Positions 39,382-48,553 of a DNA stretch of 64,000 nucleotides are shown here, piece by piece. The stretch is taken from NCBI GenBank assembly GCA_964509425.1, contig CAZDWZ010000004.1, forward strand, positions 1 to 64,000, given 5' to 3'. A model generated the notes under the pieces. It was not told where the DNA came from, searched no databases, and worked only from the letters and a program-made list of their open reading frames with translations. The first letter of the stretch is position 1, and every line of letters starts with the position of its first letter. This stretch comes from CAZDWZ01 sp964509425 (GTDB lineage: Bacteria > Bdellovibrionota_C > UBA2361 > SZUA-149 > CAZDWZ01). The position numbers and the translations under genes are program-made.

Positions 39382-41634
39382 GTGTGTCCGCAGCCGACAT
39401 TAGTACCTGAGCTAGAACGCTCCAATTGGCGGGTGCAAGAAACACTCGGAATTTTGGGTTTTGCGCTGGTCGGATTTGCGTTGCTTCGGGGTCCGCTCAT
39501 TCTCTGGAGCGCGAACGGAAAAGCGGTGTTTCCGGCAGGCACGCTGGCCATTATCGCCGGTGCGCTCCTCATCGCGGTGAACGGTTTCTTCTCCCGGGTA
39601 AATCCTCTCAGTTTACTGACGACTCCTCGGGTGGGTGTTTTATCGCTCTGTCTTGTTTTCCTAAGCGATTGGTTGACGTTCAAATGGAGTTACTTCCAAG
39701 GGCCCAGTATTCGTGGTGAGCTCCTCGTGGCCGGGATCTTTTCGCTGATCCTCATTCGATCGCGCCTCGGCTCTGCGCTGCCCTGGATCGCAGCGGCTTT
39801 TCCGGTGATTGTCTTCTCCGTTTTTCTCGGAGAGGGAAAGGGACGCCTCCTCTTTGCCGATGATCACACAGCGGTCTTCTATCGGCTCGCTCTTCTCCTT
39901 GATAATTTTCCGTTCATCCCTTTCTTCAATCCGCTTTGGAATGCCGGAATTGATGCGCGCGACTTTTTCGCGACTGGAGTCTTGAACATCTACTTTCTTT
40001 ATTACCCAATTCTCAAACTCCTTGGTCCGGACGGCTCGTATAGTTTGATCGTCGCTTCGGTCGTTTTTCTCCTCGTGCCGCTTTCGACATATGTTGGCTC
40101 CCGCCTGCACGGGCTGCCAAGGTCTGACGCCCTAATTGCTGCAGGGCTTTCAATCGCGAGCAGCCTCCTCTGGTATCGATGGTGCTTAAAATACGGAGCG
40201 ATGGGCTTCGTCGTTTCGACGGCGCTCATTCCCCTGAATCTCGGTTTTACGGCGTTGCTCCTTGAACGGAGAGAACTTCACTGGTGGCAGTATGCGGCCT
40301 TTCTTTGTTCGCTTACTCTGATGATCTTTTGGTCTCTGAGCGGACTGGTGTTCGTGCCGATCTTTCTGTGGGTAGTGCTGCGGGATCGTGGCGTGCTTCG
40401 CTCTGCAAAGAACCTGTGCTTTTTGGCGGTGCTTCTTGCGGTGAATGTGCCGTGGATCTTGATCTTTCTCGACAGCTCCCGTGTTCTCGAATTTCTCAAT
40501 CAGAAAGCGCCATCGCTTGCCGAGCAATACGAAGCGGCGGAGGAACGCGCAGCGAACGAATCACCCGGACTGCCGGAAGCCGAGCGGAAGGGCGTTCATT
40601 CTGCGGCTGGTGTGAAGGGGAGGGCAAAGTCTATTTCGCCTGCAGCATCGCTGAAAAGCATTCGGAATTTTGCCACGAATGCGAACCCGCTTCTGATTTT
40701 TCTCTGTGTTCCTGGGATTCTCCTCCTTCGTCGCCAGACTTCAATGACCATTTTTATCCTCGTACTCCCGTGGCTCGTTTTGCTTGGAGCAGTCTTCGCA
40801 CCGACTGTTCCCCAGCTCGAGCTCGAACGCATGTTGGTAATCTTCGGCCTGTTGCTCTGTGTCCCCGCCGCCGTCTGCGCCGGAGAGCTCCTGCGCGACG
40901 CGGAACATGGAAAGTGGGGTTCGATGCTCGGTGCAGCGCTCGCGTTTTCTTTTATTCTTTCCGGCGGACCGGTAGCTGCTTCGATTGTGAAGAATCGAAG
41001 TCTCGAACATTTCGCGTGGGCCGATAACACGGTTAATGACCTGCTCCGAGCTATCGAGCAATTCGGCGGCAGTGGGAGAGTCGTCTTTTCTGGCTTTGTG
41101 CTGCATGAACTCTCTCAGGGCCATCTCGCACCGCTGGCATTCTGGAGCACTCACCCGCTCGTCGCGTCCAGTCCTTTCCATAATCGTTGGACGTATACGA
41201 ACCTCGTTCCGGCGCCGTTTATGAAGCGAGGAGACGAAGGCATTGAAGAGTATTTAGACTTGATGAATGGAACGGCGGTCCTTGCGCACGAGACCTACTG
41301 GCGGCGATATTTTCTGGAACGTCCGGAACGATACGCGTTGGTGTGGTCCGGGGGACGATTTCAGATGTTCACGAGAAAGACGAGGGAGAATGGATACTTC
41401 CTCGAAGGGCAAGGGGAGGTGCTCGAACAGACTTCGAATCTTGTAAGGCTCCGCGTTGATTCCGAGTCAGCGACGATCAAGTTCAACTACTTTCCATTTC
41501 TCAAGTCGAGCGGGTGTTCGTTGAGCGCGGAGCAGAAATTCCCCGAGCTCGAATTGATCAAGCTGTCAAATTGCAAACCGGGTGAAGAAGTTACGATTGA
41601 GGCGGTGCATGCAATCTCACGACTCCTCTCCTGA
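39382..41634 (+). CDS. Large polytopic membrane protein, possibly GT-C/YfhO-like
   Basis: A 750-residue protein with about 12 hydrophobic spans between residues 15 and 540, followed by a ~200-residue soluble C-terminal domain (GGRFQMFTRKTRENGYFL, VDSESATIKFNYFPFLKSSG). An Asp-Asp pair in an outer loop (LLFADDHTAVFYRLALL, near 155) resembles the acidic loop of GT-C glycosyltransferases such as YfhO-type proteins. A Glu/Ala-rich cytoplasmic loop lies near 375-415. The start is uncertain: GTG 39382 has no good ribosome site. It overlaps the next membrane gene by 26 nt, so the two are coupled. A role in glycan or lipid-linked sugar transfer is inference. Confidence 0.6.
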   Translation: MCPQPTLVPELERSNWRVQETLGILGFALVGFALLRGPLILWSANGKAVFPAGTLAIIAGALLIAVNGFFSRVNPLSLLTTPRVGVLSLCLVFLSDWLTFKWSYFQGPSIRGELLVAGIFSLILIRSRLGSALPWIAAAFPVIVFSVFLGEGKGRLLFADDHTAVFYRLALLLDNFPFIPFFNPLWNAGIDARDFFATGVLNIYFLYYPILKLLGPDGSYSLIVASVVFLLVPLSTYVGSRLHGLPRSDALIAAGLSIASSLLWYRWCLKYGAMGFVVSTALIPLNLGFTALLLERRELHWWQYAAFLCSLTLMIFWSLSGLVFVPIFLWVVLRDRGVLRSAKNLCFLAVLLAVNVPWILIFLDSSRVLEFLNQKAPSLAEQYEAAEERAANESPGLPEAERKGVHSAAGVKGRAKSISPAASLKSIRNFATNANPLLIFLCVPGILLLRRQTSMTIFILVLPWLVLLGAVFAPTVPQLELERMLVIFGLLLCVPAAVCAGELLRDAEHGKWGSMLGAALAFSFILSGGPVAASIVKNRSLEHFAWADNTVNDLLRAIEQFGGSGRVVFSGFVLHELSQGHLAPLAFWSTHPLVASSPFHNRWTYTNLVPAPFMKRGDEGIEEYLDLMNGTAVLAHETYWRRYFLERPERYALVWSGGRFQMFTRKTRENGYFLEGQGEVLEQTSNLVRLRVDSESATIKFNYFPFLKSSGCSLSAEQKFPELELIKLSNCKPGEEVTIEAVHAISRLLS

Positions 41635-43570
41635 AAAGCAAGCTGACATCCCGGGTTCCCCGGTTCAAATCGAGCAAGGCTCAATGAAGAAGTCCGATGA
41701 GTATTGGCTTGCTTCCGACGGAGGGCAGCACGATCCGCAGACGCCGGAAAATTCCCGCCCTTTGAAATTTTCCGGCGTGCCATGGAGCCTCTCACTAGGC
41801 TCGGGATTGGCGGTGGCCGCGTCCGTATCCGTGTTGACGCTCATCTTTTGTGCTCTTCTAGGTGATGCACGCTATGCGGATTCAGGGTTCTGGGACTTTG
41901 GAAGGGCTCAAGGCGGTGGGCAGCTCGTTGAGTTTGTAACAAACGCTGTGTTCCCCTGGATTTTTGAGCCCGTGTTCGCCCGGATGTTCTTCTCTATTCC
42001 CTGGGGCTATGAGCTGTACATCGGACTGCTTCTCGGACTAGCGGCAGTCGGATTCTCCCAGCTTCTCCGTTGGTACGGGTTTCTCAGCGGCGAGACGGAA
42101 GCGCAGGGTAGACGACCCGGTCGAAACGAAGTTTTCGGAGCTCTCGCCGTTTTGTCGGCCTTGCTGTTATTCGGGCTCGATACGCCGCTCGCGTGTTTGT
42201 TGGCATTGTTCCCTTGGTATTTAAAAGACCTGTCGTTCCTTCTCAGCGGCTATTCGCCGGGGAAGTCTGTTTTCTTCAGATTTGCCGTAGTGAGCGTATT
42301 TGCGAGCTTCCTCTCAAATCAGCTCGCGGCGTTCATTCCTCTGCTCTCGTTTCTCATCGTGCTTTCGGAGAAAGACATCCGCGAAAACCGGCATCTTGCG
42401 TTCGCGGTGTTCATCGGAATCGCTCCCGCTCTGCTGCGCATGATGCTTACGCCGGAAGCGATTTTCCCTGAGCTCGGGAAAGGAGGACACGTAGTACCCG
42501 CACTCGGACTCACGGATCGTGTACGCCCCCTATTCGGCTCCGAGCCGGAGTGGAATTCGTACAATTGGGCGCGTTCGCGCACGGTCTATCGGCCGTACGC
42601 CCTGTTCGTGTTCGCAAGCTCGTTAGTGTTTTTACTCCTCTCTGAACGAAACTTGCGAAAGGGGAGAAGGGTTCTACCGTCCGGAATTCCGCGAGCCGCG
42701 GCGGTGCTGGCACTCTTTGCCGTTCTCGATTCGAGAGTCTTTGCGGCGTCGGAGGCTGAGATCTTTCCCCTTCAAGCCATTGCGCGACTAATTCCTGAAT
42801 TGTCCTACCTTCCTCTTGGAAAATACGTGATTGGAATAGCGCTCGTCTTACTCATCATCTCGAGTGCGCAAGCGAGACGGCTCGGAGCCGTCTTCGGAGC
42901 TACGGTGGTCCTCGGCCTCGGCCTGATCCACGTGATCCCGCAAACGGTGGTCTTTCCGCGAACGCTTGAACGCGGTGACGGTCGTCCGGTCTCGGAGTTT
43001 CTTGCGGATGCGGAGAAGACTGATGACATTGGATTGCGTTTATTTTCACCCTCGTACTCAGTGTTTCGCGCGGCTGGTTATTCTTCGCTGAAAGTCATTC
43101 CGCCGGATGACGAAGGAGAGCTCCATCCTATCGGCGCTGAGAACATTTCATTCGGCGGCTCCGGAAAAATTGAGGACATGCCTCTGATGTTCGACGGGAA
43201 CGTAAAAACGCGCTGGGCAAACGGGACCGGGAGACAAGAGGGTCATGAGCGAGTGGACATCCGTTTCCACAATCAGGCGTACCGAAAATTTCGAACGATG
43301 AAATTAGCGCTCGGACCATTCGTGAGCGACTTCCCGCGCGGGCTTCGTGCAAGCGTTTTCGAGCCGGGAGGAGCGTTGTGCGGAACGGTGCAAGCCGTCC
43401 CCTGGGAAGGGCCTATCGAATTCAATTCGGCGGGATTCCCCTATTTTGGGTATCAGCAGGATGTCACTCTTCGATTCGAGAAAGTATGCACCGCTGAGCG
43501 CATCACTCTTGAGCAGCTCGGGAAAGACAAGAACTTCGATTGGTCGATCGCGGAGATTATGATTCGTTAG
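41609..43570 (+). CDS. Polytopic membrane protein with a C-terminal F5/8-type-C-like domain
   Basis: The 653-residue protein has a ~60-residue cytoplasmic N-terminus, about ten membrane spans (residues 60-460) and a soluble C-terminal region. That region contains MFDGNVKTRWANGTG and ERVDIRFHN, the usual opening of discoidin (F5/8 type C) sugar-binding domains, and ends QLGKDKNFDWSIAEIMIR. The domain would lie outside the cytoplasm. ATG 41609 has GAGG 6 nt upstream and lies within the preceding gene. It does not resemble that gene closely, but similar layout and coupling suggest the two work together, probably at the envelope. Function unknown. Confidence 0.6.
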   Translation: MQSHDSSPEKQADIPGSPVQIEQGSMKKSDEYWLASDGGQHDPQTPENSRPLKFSGVPWSLSLGSGLAVAASVSVLTLIFCALLGDARYADSGFWDFGRAQGGGQLVEFVTNAVFPWIFEPVFARMFFSIPWGYELYIGLLLGLAAVGFSQLLRWYGFLSGETEAQGRRPGRNEVFGALAVLSALLLFGLDTPLACLLALFPWYLKDLSFLLSGYSPGKSVFFRFAVVSVFASFLSNQLAAFIPLLSFLIVLSEKDIRENRHLAFAVFIGIAPALLRMMLTPEAIFPELGKGGHVVPALGLTDRVRPLFGSEPEWNSYNWARSRTVYRPYALFVFASSLVFLLLSERNLRKGRRVLPSGIPRAAAVLALFAVLDSRVFAASEAEIFPLQAIARLIPELSYLPLGKYVIGIALVLLIISSAQARRLGAVFGATVVLGLGLIHVIPQTVVFPRTLERGDGRPVSEFLADAEKTDDIGLRLFSPSYSVFRAAGYSSLKVIPPDDEGELHPIGAENISFGGSGKIEDMPLMFDGNVKTRWANGTGRQEGHERVDIRFHNQAYRKFRTMKLALGPFVSDFPRGLRASVFEPGGALCGTVQAVPWEGPIEFNSAGFPYFGYQQDVTLRFEKVCTAERITLEQLGKDKNFDWSIAEIMIR

Positions 43571-43645
43571 AGGCTGCGATACTGCGAGGTAGAAACGGTC
43601 GCAGGAGAAATTTGCCGACCCACTCCTTCGAAATGTGCCTCAACC

Positions 43646-44347
43646 CTACTTTGTCTTGATTTCGAACTGTGCATTTATCACCGTGTGAACCTGCCGATCC
43701 TGAAAGTTCAATGGCGATTCTCCTTGCTCCATTCGCATGCGCAGGGCTTCTCCGTCCGGCTCGAGCGTTTCGCTGAATGAATGCAGGGAGCCGAGCTGAA
43801 CCCCGAGTGCCGATGCTGCGACCTCCGCTTTCTGTTTGGCGCGTTCTAGAGCGAGTGCGAGCGCACGTTTACCCGCGTCGTTGGAATCTCGAACCGAGTA
43901 GGAGACGCGGATTATTTTATCCGCGCCGCTCTTCAGAGCCAGATCGGCGAGCGATCCGGCGAGCTCGACTGAGAGAACGCGAATCACGAGAAGCCGCTTG
44001 GCGAGAACAAGGCCTCCGGGCTTCCATTCGCTGAGGGGGCCGGTTGTAGAGCCGACCTCTCGAGAGCGATCGGATATCTCGATCGGTGACTTGGCAAACG
44101 CGGTCCGCAACTGGTCAACCTTCGCCGACACCGCTGCTTCAGCTTCTTTCCCCGTCTGAGCTGTCGATTCAATCGAAACCAAAACATCAGCGGTATCAGG
44201 ACTTGCCGAAAAAGTGGCTTCGGACACGACGGAGATAGTGCGGAGATTCTCTTGCGCCTCGCCTTGTGGCACGGAGCCGGCAAGAGTCAAAATGGAAAAA
44301 AACAAGGAGGCAATCAGGAACTCAGAGATTGGGGATAATTGTTTCAT
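43646..44347 (-). CDS. SIMPL (DUF541) domain secreted protein
   Basis: The 233-residue protein has a signal peptide (FLIASLFFSILTLAGSVPQG) and a SIMPL/DUF541 domain: TISVVSEATFSASPDTADVL, EISDRSREVGSTTGPLSEWK, LADLALKSGADKIIRVSYSV and RALALALERAKQKAEVAASA. The family includes BP26/OMP28 and oxidative-stress-defence proteins; the protein should be periplasmic. Its ATG shares one base with the stop codon of pepP upstream (TAATG), so translation is coupled. It converges on the membrane gene to its left across 75 nt. Confidence 0.88.
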   Translation of the reverse strand: MKQLSPISEFLIASLFFSILTLAGSVPQGEAQENLRTISVVSEATFSASPDTADVLVSIESTAQTGKEAEAAVSAKVDQLRTAFAKSPIEISDRSREVGSTTGPLSEWKPGGLVLAKRLLVIRVLSVELAGSLADLALKSGADKIIRVSYSVRDSNDAGKRALALALERAKQKAEVAASALGVQLGSLHSFSETLEPDGEALRMRMEQGESPLNFQDRQVHTVINAQFEIKTK

Positions 44348-45672
44348 TAGCGGAGCATTTCTTCTATTTCGGCTCTCCCGACGGGAAGTCCACGTGAGAG
44401 GTTTTCGTGGCCGTTTGCAGTAATGAGGACATTCTCCTCGATTCGAATTCCAATTCCTCGGAATGCTTTCGGAACTGTCTCATCATCATGCCGGAAATAC
44501 AATCCCGGCTCGACGGTAAAGACCATTCCCGACTGAAGCGGCCAGAGCGAAGAGGGAAATTCTTCTCCACCGGCGATGCTGGGCGAGATATCGTGGATAT
44601 CAAGCCCGAGCCAATGGCTGGTGTGATGCATGTAGTAGGGAAAGTATGCGCGGTGGGCGACGAGTTGCGAAACATTTCCCTTCAACAACCCCAAGGCGAC
44701 GAGACCCGAGGTAAGAGATCGCACCGTCGTCTGATGGATGTCGTCAAGGCATCCGCCGGGATTACACTTCGAGAGAGCCGCTTTCAGGGCTTCGAGAACG
44801 ATGTCGTACACCGCCGCTTGCTGGCTGGTGAAAGTGCCGGAGGCGGGAATGGTGCGCGTCAAATCTCCTGCGTATCCGTGATACAAGGCGCCGACGTCGA
44901 AGAGCACGAGCTCTCGCTTCCAGAGGGGTTGAGCAGCTGGACGATGATGCAGCACAGTGGCGTTTTTCCCCGTCGCCACGATGCTTTGAAAGGCCGGTCC
45001 CTCCGCTCCGAGCTTTGCAAAATGGCTTTCCAATACGGAAGCTGCGTGCTGCTCGCTCGCAAAACTTTGAACTTCTCGGAATGTCGCATGCAGCGCGCGG
45101 GCAGTGATGTCGACCGCATGCTGGATATTTCGAATTTCCGTGCGATCTTTTATCAGGCGCATCTCGGCGGTGATGAGGCGAGAGTCTTTCAACGTGTGAA
45201 GTTGTCCGACGCGCGGACCCACCGGATTTTGAAACAGGCTCCATACGAGGCCGTCAATCTTCGGATGAGTTCCTGCCGCGTAGTAGAGAGTTGAGAATCC
45301 TTTTAACAAGGCCGGCAAATCCGTCGGGAGGCTCTGGATGTCACGCACCTCATCGACTAAAAAGCGGCGCTTCGCCCTTTTCAATCCCAGCCGCTCTCCT
45401 GTCCACTGCTCATCGCGTTCTTTCCTCTCTCGCAAATAGAGCACGCTCCTCGACCCCTTCGTGGCTCCGAGTAAAACGAGAGCACACTCAGGCTCTTCGA
45501 AACCGGTTAGATAAAAGAAGTCTGGGTTCGGAGAATACGGGAACTCCTGGTCGCGACTCTTCACAGCTCCTGGAGGTGCGATAAAAAGGGCGGCCTGCCC
45601 CTTGAGTTGCTTGAGGACCCTTTTTCGCCGGTTGGCAAAGACTTTTTCTTTTTCGGTAATCTGAACGCTCAT
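44347..45672 (-). CDS. pepP: Xaa-Pro aminopeptidase (aminopeptidase P)
   Basis: The 441-residue protein has the PepP N-terminal domain (QAALFIAPPGAVKSRDQEFP, YSPNPDFFYLTGFEEPECAL) and the pita-bread metallopeptidase domain with its dinuclear-metal ligands: LFDVGALYHGYAGDLTRTIP (two Asp), HHTSHWLGLDIHD (His), FTVEPGLYF (Glu) and GIGIRIEENVLIT (Glu). It removes N-terminal residues that precede proline. The start at 45672 follows a weak ribosome site. It overlaps the SIMPL gene by one base. Confidence 0.95.
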   Translation of the reverse strand: MSVQITEKEKVFANRRKRVLKQLKGQAALFIAPPGAVKSRDQEFPYSPNPDFFYLTGFEEPECALVLLGATKGSRSVLYLRERKERDEQWTGERLGLKRAKRRFLVDEVRDIQSLPTDLPALLKGFSTLYYAAGTHPKIDGLVWSLFQNPVGPRVGQLHTLKDSRLITAEMRLIKDRTEIRNIQHAVDITARALHATFREVQSFASEQHAASVLESHFAKLGAEGPAFQSIVATGKNATVLHHRPAAQPLWKRELVLFDVGALYHGYAGDLTRTIPASGTFTSQQAAVYDIVLEALKAALSKCNPGGCLDDIHQTTVRSLTSGLVALGLLKGNVSQLVAHRAYFPYYMHHTSHWLGLDIHDISPSIAGGEEFPSSLWPLQSGMVFTVEPGLYFRHDDETVPKAFRGIGIRIEENVLITANGHENLSRGLPVGRAEIEEMLR

Positions 45673-45785
45673 ATTTTTATGGTCGCAAATGTTGGGGTCC
45701 TGAACAAGGATTGATTGCTTTGCGCGGCGAAGGCCTTTTTTGTATGGTGAGCCGTCCAGTTTTCCGACGAAGAAGGGAGATAAAA

Positions 45786-46391
45786 TTGAGTCTGTCCGTT
45801 CGCCGTATCTTGCCCCTTTCGGTGTTGTCCCTGAAGCCGCTCCCGGGCGTGTTTTTCACGTGTATGACCGCCGCCTGTCTCTCGCTCTCAGGTTGCGGAA
45901 GAGTTGGGAATATCCGCCCTCCGGAAGCGACTGCTCCCGCTCCGGTCCAATACTTCACCGCCGACGGTCAAGCGGGGGGCGTTCTTCTCACCTGGCAGAA
46001 TCCGACGCTCGATGCTTCGGGCGGAGAGCTGAAGTCGCTCGACCGCTACTATGTGGAGCGAAGCGATTATGTTCGTGGCGGTGTCCCAGATTTTACGACT
46101 ATTGCACAGCTTGTCCCTCCGACTGATCCGGCCCAAGCGGCTGAAGTTGAACCGAAAGAGGAGAAGGACAAAAAGAAGGGCGCCCTGTTTGGGGGCGGTG
46201 GTACATCGGGTCGCCTTCTCGCTCCCATGACCTATCTCGACAATTCCGCGGAACCTGGAAAGCGTTACGATTATCGAGTGGTCGCGGTCACAGAAAGCGG
46301 CGTTCGTGGACGCTCCGATCTCATCCTTCGGGTGAGCTTCGAGGGCGCTGCCAGCCGAATAGAGAATATTGCGGTTCAGCTCAGAAAATAA
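45786..46391 (+). CDS. LptM-like lipoprotein with an FN3-like domain
   Basis: TTG 45786 has GGGAG 6 nt upstream, better than the upstream ATG at 45744. The 201-residue protein has a signal peptide ending CLSLSGC (lipobox LSGC), followed by GRVGNIRPPE, which resembles the LptM/YifL start (GCGxxGxLxxP). LptM helps LptD mature in E. coli. The remainder (GGVLLTWQNPTL, RYYVERS, PGKRYDYRVVAVTESGVRGR) is a fibronectin type III-like fold with a charged insert (EPKEEKDKKKG). It precedes dapA by 45 nt; lptM-like genes often sit near dap genes in bacteria. Confidence 0.75.
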   Translation: MSLSVRRILPLSVLSLKPLPGVFFTCMTAACLSLSGCGRVGNIRPPEATAPAPVQYFTADGQAGGVLLTWQNPTLDASGGELKSLDRYYVERSDYVRGGVPDFTTIAQLVPPTDPAQAAEVEPKEEKDKKKGALFGGGGTSGRLLAPMTYLDNSAEPGKRYDYRVVAVTESGVRGRSDLILRVSFEGAASRIENIAVQLRK

Positions 46392-46436
46392 TCCGAGCTC
46401 GCTCCGCGAGAAGTTATTCCACACGGAGGTGTATAG

Positions 46437-47327
46437 ATGTTCCAAGGCACGCTCTCTGCAATCGTCACACCATTTCTTTCCACTCCGGCGGAACATCCCG
46501 CGATCGACTTCAAAGCACTCGATGATCTCGTTGAGTGGCAGATTGCATCTGGGGTCGATGGGATCGTCGCTTGCGGTTCGACCGGCGAGGCGGCGACGCT
46601 CAGTGACGAGGAAAAGCTCGCCGTCATCAAGCGGGTCACGTCCGTCGTGAAAAACCGAGTGCCCGTTATTGCGGGAACGGGAACGAATGCAACTCGCGCG
46701 ACGATTGAATTTACGAAGGCTGTAAAAGAAATTCCGGGTATTGACGGCGCGCTTGTGGTTGCGCCTTATTATAACAAGCCGACGCAGGAAGGCTTGTTTC
46801 AACATTTTCGCGAAGTCGCACGCGAAGGTGGACTTCCAGTCGTGGTGTACAATATCCCGGGACGATCGGTCGTTGAGATTCTGCCCGCGACATTCTCACG
46901 TTTGAAAGATGTCCCGGGAATTGTTGCCGTCAAACATGCCGTTGACTCCATCAGTCGCCTCTTGGAGCTGGCGTCGGCCCTCGAAGGGAGAGTCACGATC
47001 CTAGCGGGGGATGATCCCATCATTCATTCGGTGCTTAGCGTCGGCGGGAAAGGGGTGATCTCGGCAAGTGCCACAGTGATTCCTCGAGCGATCAAGAAAA
47101 TTACAGCGCTAGGATTGAAGGGTGATTTGACCGGAGCTCTCAAAGCGCAGCAGGCAGCGCTCCCGCTCATTAACACTCTCTTTATTGAGACGAATCCGGT
47201 TCCGGCAAAGGCCGCTCTCAAAATCATGGGAAAAATTAGCAGCGACGCGGTCCGATTGCCGCTCGTGCCCGTCTCGGATGGAACTCGAGTGATATTGATG
47301 AACCACTTCAAGGGATACAATGAGTAA
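46437..47327 (+). CDS. dapA: 4-hydroxy-tetrahydrodipicolinate synthase
   Basis: The 296-residue protein is a typical DapA: IVTPF near the start, GIVACGSTGEAATLSDEEKL, the active-site Tyr in VVAPYYNKPTQEGLFQHF, and the Schiff-base Lys in VPGIVAVKHAVDSI. It condenses pyruvate with aspartate semialdehyde, the first step of the diaminopimelate/lysine branch. CGGAGGTG lies 6 nt before ATG 46437. Its last 8 nt overlap dapB. Confidence 0.97.
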   Translation: MFQGTLSAIVTPFLSTPAEHPAIDFKALDDLVEWQIASGVDGIVACGSTGEAATLSDEEKLAVIKRVTSVVKNRVPVIAGTGTNATRATIEFTKAVKEIPGIDGALVVAPYYNKPTQEGLFQHFREVAREGGLPVVVYNIPGRSVVEILPATFSRLKDVPGIVAVKHAVDSISRLLELASALEGRVTILAGDDPIIHSVLSVGGKGVISASATVIPRAIKKITALGLKGDLTGALKAQQAALPLINTLFIETNPVPAKAALKIMGKISSDAVRLPLVPVSDGTRVILMNHFKGYNE

Positions 47328-48135
47328 CACCGCGCTTTCAATTCTCCTCGTCGGTGCCTCGGGACGCATGGGCGAAGAGGTATGCCAGGCTGCAATTCGA
47401 TCGGAGAGCGGGAGGCGCTCGGTGCGAATCGTCGGTGGTTTGGTCGGAGATGGGAGCCCCTCTCTCGGGAAGTCTGTCTCGGGCATCATGCATCCGCTAC
47501 AGAGCACTTGGATATCCGGGTTTGCGGCGGCTGAAGTTATTATCGACTTTTCGTCCGAGCTCGGCACAAAACAAGCCCTGCAGATTGCAAAGGCGCAGTC
47601 TCTGCCGATTCTCGTTGCCACCACAGGACTCTCTCAGGAGAATCGTGATCTCGTGAAAGAAGTCGCAAAATCGGTTCCCGTCCTGCTTTCGGCAAACACC
47701 AGCATCGTGGTCACTGCAATGCTCAAGCTCGTAAGAGAAGCCACAAAGCTTCTGGGCGACGGATTCGATGTCGAGGTCACGGAACTCCACCACAATAGGA
47801 AAAAAGATGCACCCAGCGGAACTGCCCTGATGCTGCTCGAGGAAGTTGCCGCTGTTCGAGGCGAAGACTCGGAAAGTATTATCGAGGCCGGACGGTTTGG
47901 GCGTGAAGCGGTGCGCCGTGAAGGAACTCTCGGAGTGCAGTCAATTCGCGGAGGCGATGCTGCCGGAGAGCACACCATTTTTTTCTTGGGTCAGGGTGAG
48001 CGCTTGGAAATTACTCAACGCGCGACGAATCGCCGCGTGTTTGCAGATGGTGCGCTCCGAGCGGCTTTTTGGCTCAAAGAGCAGCAAATTCGGCAAAAAG
48101 TAGGGCTGTTCGGTATGGAGCAGGTCCTCGATTAG
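47320..48135 (+). CDS. dapB: 4-hydroxy-tetrahydrodipicolinate reductase
   Basis: The 271-residue protein has the DapB Rossmann start ILLVGASGRMGEEV, VIIDFSSELGTKQAL, LLSANTSIVVTAML, and the catalytic ELHHNRKKDAPSGTAL followed by GDAAGEHTIFFLGQGERLEI. It reduces the DapA product with NAD(P)H. Translation is coupled to dapA by an 8-nt overlap. The M20 peptidase at 24302 could be a later lysine-pathway deacylase but is not clearly DapE. Confidence 0.97.
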   Translation: MSNTALSILLVGASGRMGEEVCQAAIRSESGRRSVRIVGGLVGDGSPSLGKSVSGIMHPLQSTWISGFAAAEVIIDFSSELGTKQALQIAKAQSLPILVATTGLSQENRDLVKEVAKSVPVLLSANTSIVVTAMLKLVREATKLLGDGFDVEVTELHHNRKKDAPSGTALMLLEEVAAVRGEDSESIIEAGRFGREAVRREGTLGVQSIRGGDAAGEHTIFFLGQGERLEITQRATNRRVFADGALRAAFWLKEQQIRQKVGLFGMEQVLD

Positions 48136-48159
48136 CGAACCGCCCAGACGTGCGGTTCG
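48136..48159. terminator. Hairpin between convergent dapB and DUF971 genes
   Basis: CGAACCGC (48136-48143) pairs perfectly with GCGGTTCG (48152-48159) around an 8-nt loop, starting 1 nt after the dapB stop. A pyrimidine-rich TTCTCTCTC run follows at 48165-48175. It lies between two convergent genes, and is a good candidate for a bidirectional terminator. Confidence 0.6.
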
Positions 48160-48172
48160 TGCAGATTCTCTC

Positions 48173-48547
48173 TCAATTCGCTTCGATCAGTTCTCTTAAG
48201 AATTGATACGAGAAAATTCCGCTATCGTGCTTATCGCCCCAGAGGAGATTGATCGCATAATTTCCTACCGGCCGGATTTGAACGAGATTCCTCGACTCTT
48301 CGACGGTAGCCTTTATGACGCGGAGCGCAGAGCTTTTTTTCGTTTCGGGCTTCGGCGAGAGAGGGGCTGCGTGGGAGGTGTCCCCTCGTGCTTCTTGACA
48401 GCTCGCGCAAGGACACCGTCCGCGAAGAACTTCGCTCGATAGGAAATCCTCTCGGCCGTCTTTCCACGTGAGCTCGAGACCGCAGCCCGTGCCAGACTCG
48501 GTTTCGATTCTTCGCTTGACCTGAACGAGCTGAGGTACCTGATTCAT
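48173..48547 (-). CDS. DUF971 (gamma-butyrobetaine-hydroxylase-like N-terminal) protein
   Basis: The 124-residue protein matches DUF971: LELTWKDGREDFLSSEVLRG, CPCASCQEA (metal-type Cys cluster) and the end PVGNYAINLLWGDKHDSGIF-SYQFLREL with the conserved His. These small zinc-binding proteins are often located near iron-sulfur (Mrp/ApbC or Suf) genes; the function is unproven. It follows the polyprenyl synthase gene by 6 nt on the same strand and probably shares its transcript. Confidence 0.88.
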   Translation of the reverse strand: MNQVPQLVQVKRRIETESGTGCGLELTWKDGREDFLSSEVLRGRCPCASCQEARGDTSHAAPLSPKPETKKSSALRVIKATVEESRNLVQIRPVGNYAINLLWGDKHDSGIFSYQFLRELIEAN

Positions 48548-48553
48548 TACGGA

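Noticed and set aside
40284..41027. 247-codon open frame on the plus strand
   Set aside because: It overlaps the large membrane protein gene in another frame; its composition (many Arg, Ser, Cys) is typical of a shadow frame.
41655..41680. tRNA-like TpsiC-type string (GGTTCAAATC)
   Set aside because: It lies in coding sequence, and no acceptor or anticodon stem can be formed around it.
45888..46805. 305-codon open frame on the minus strand
   Set aside because: It is antisense to the LptM-like gene and the first part of dapA.
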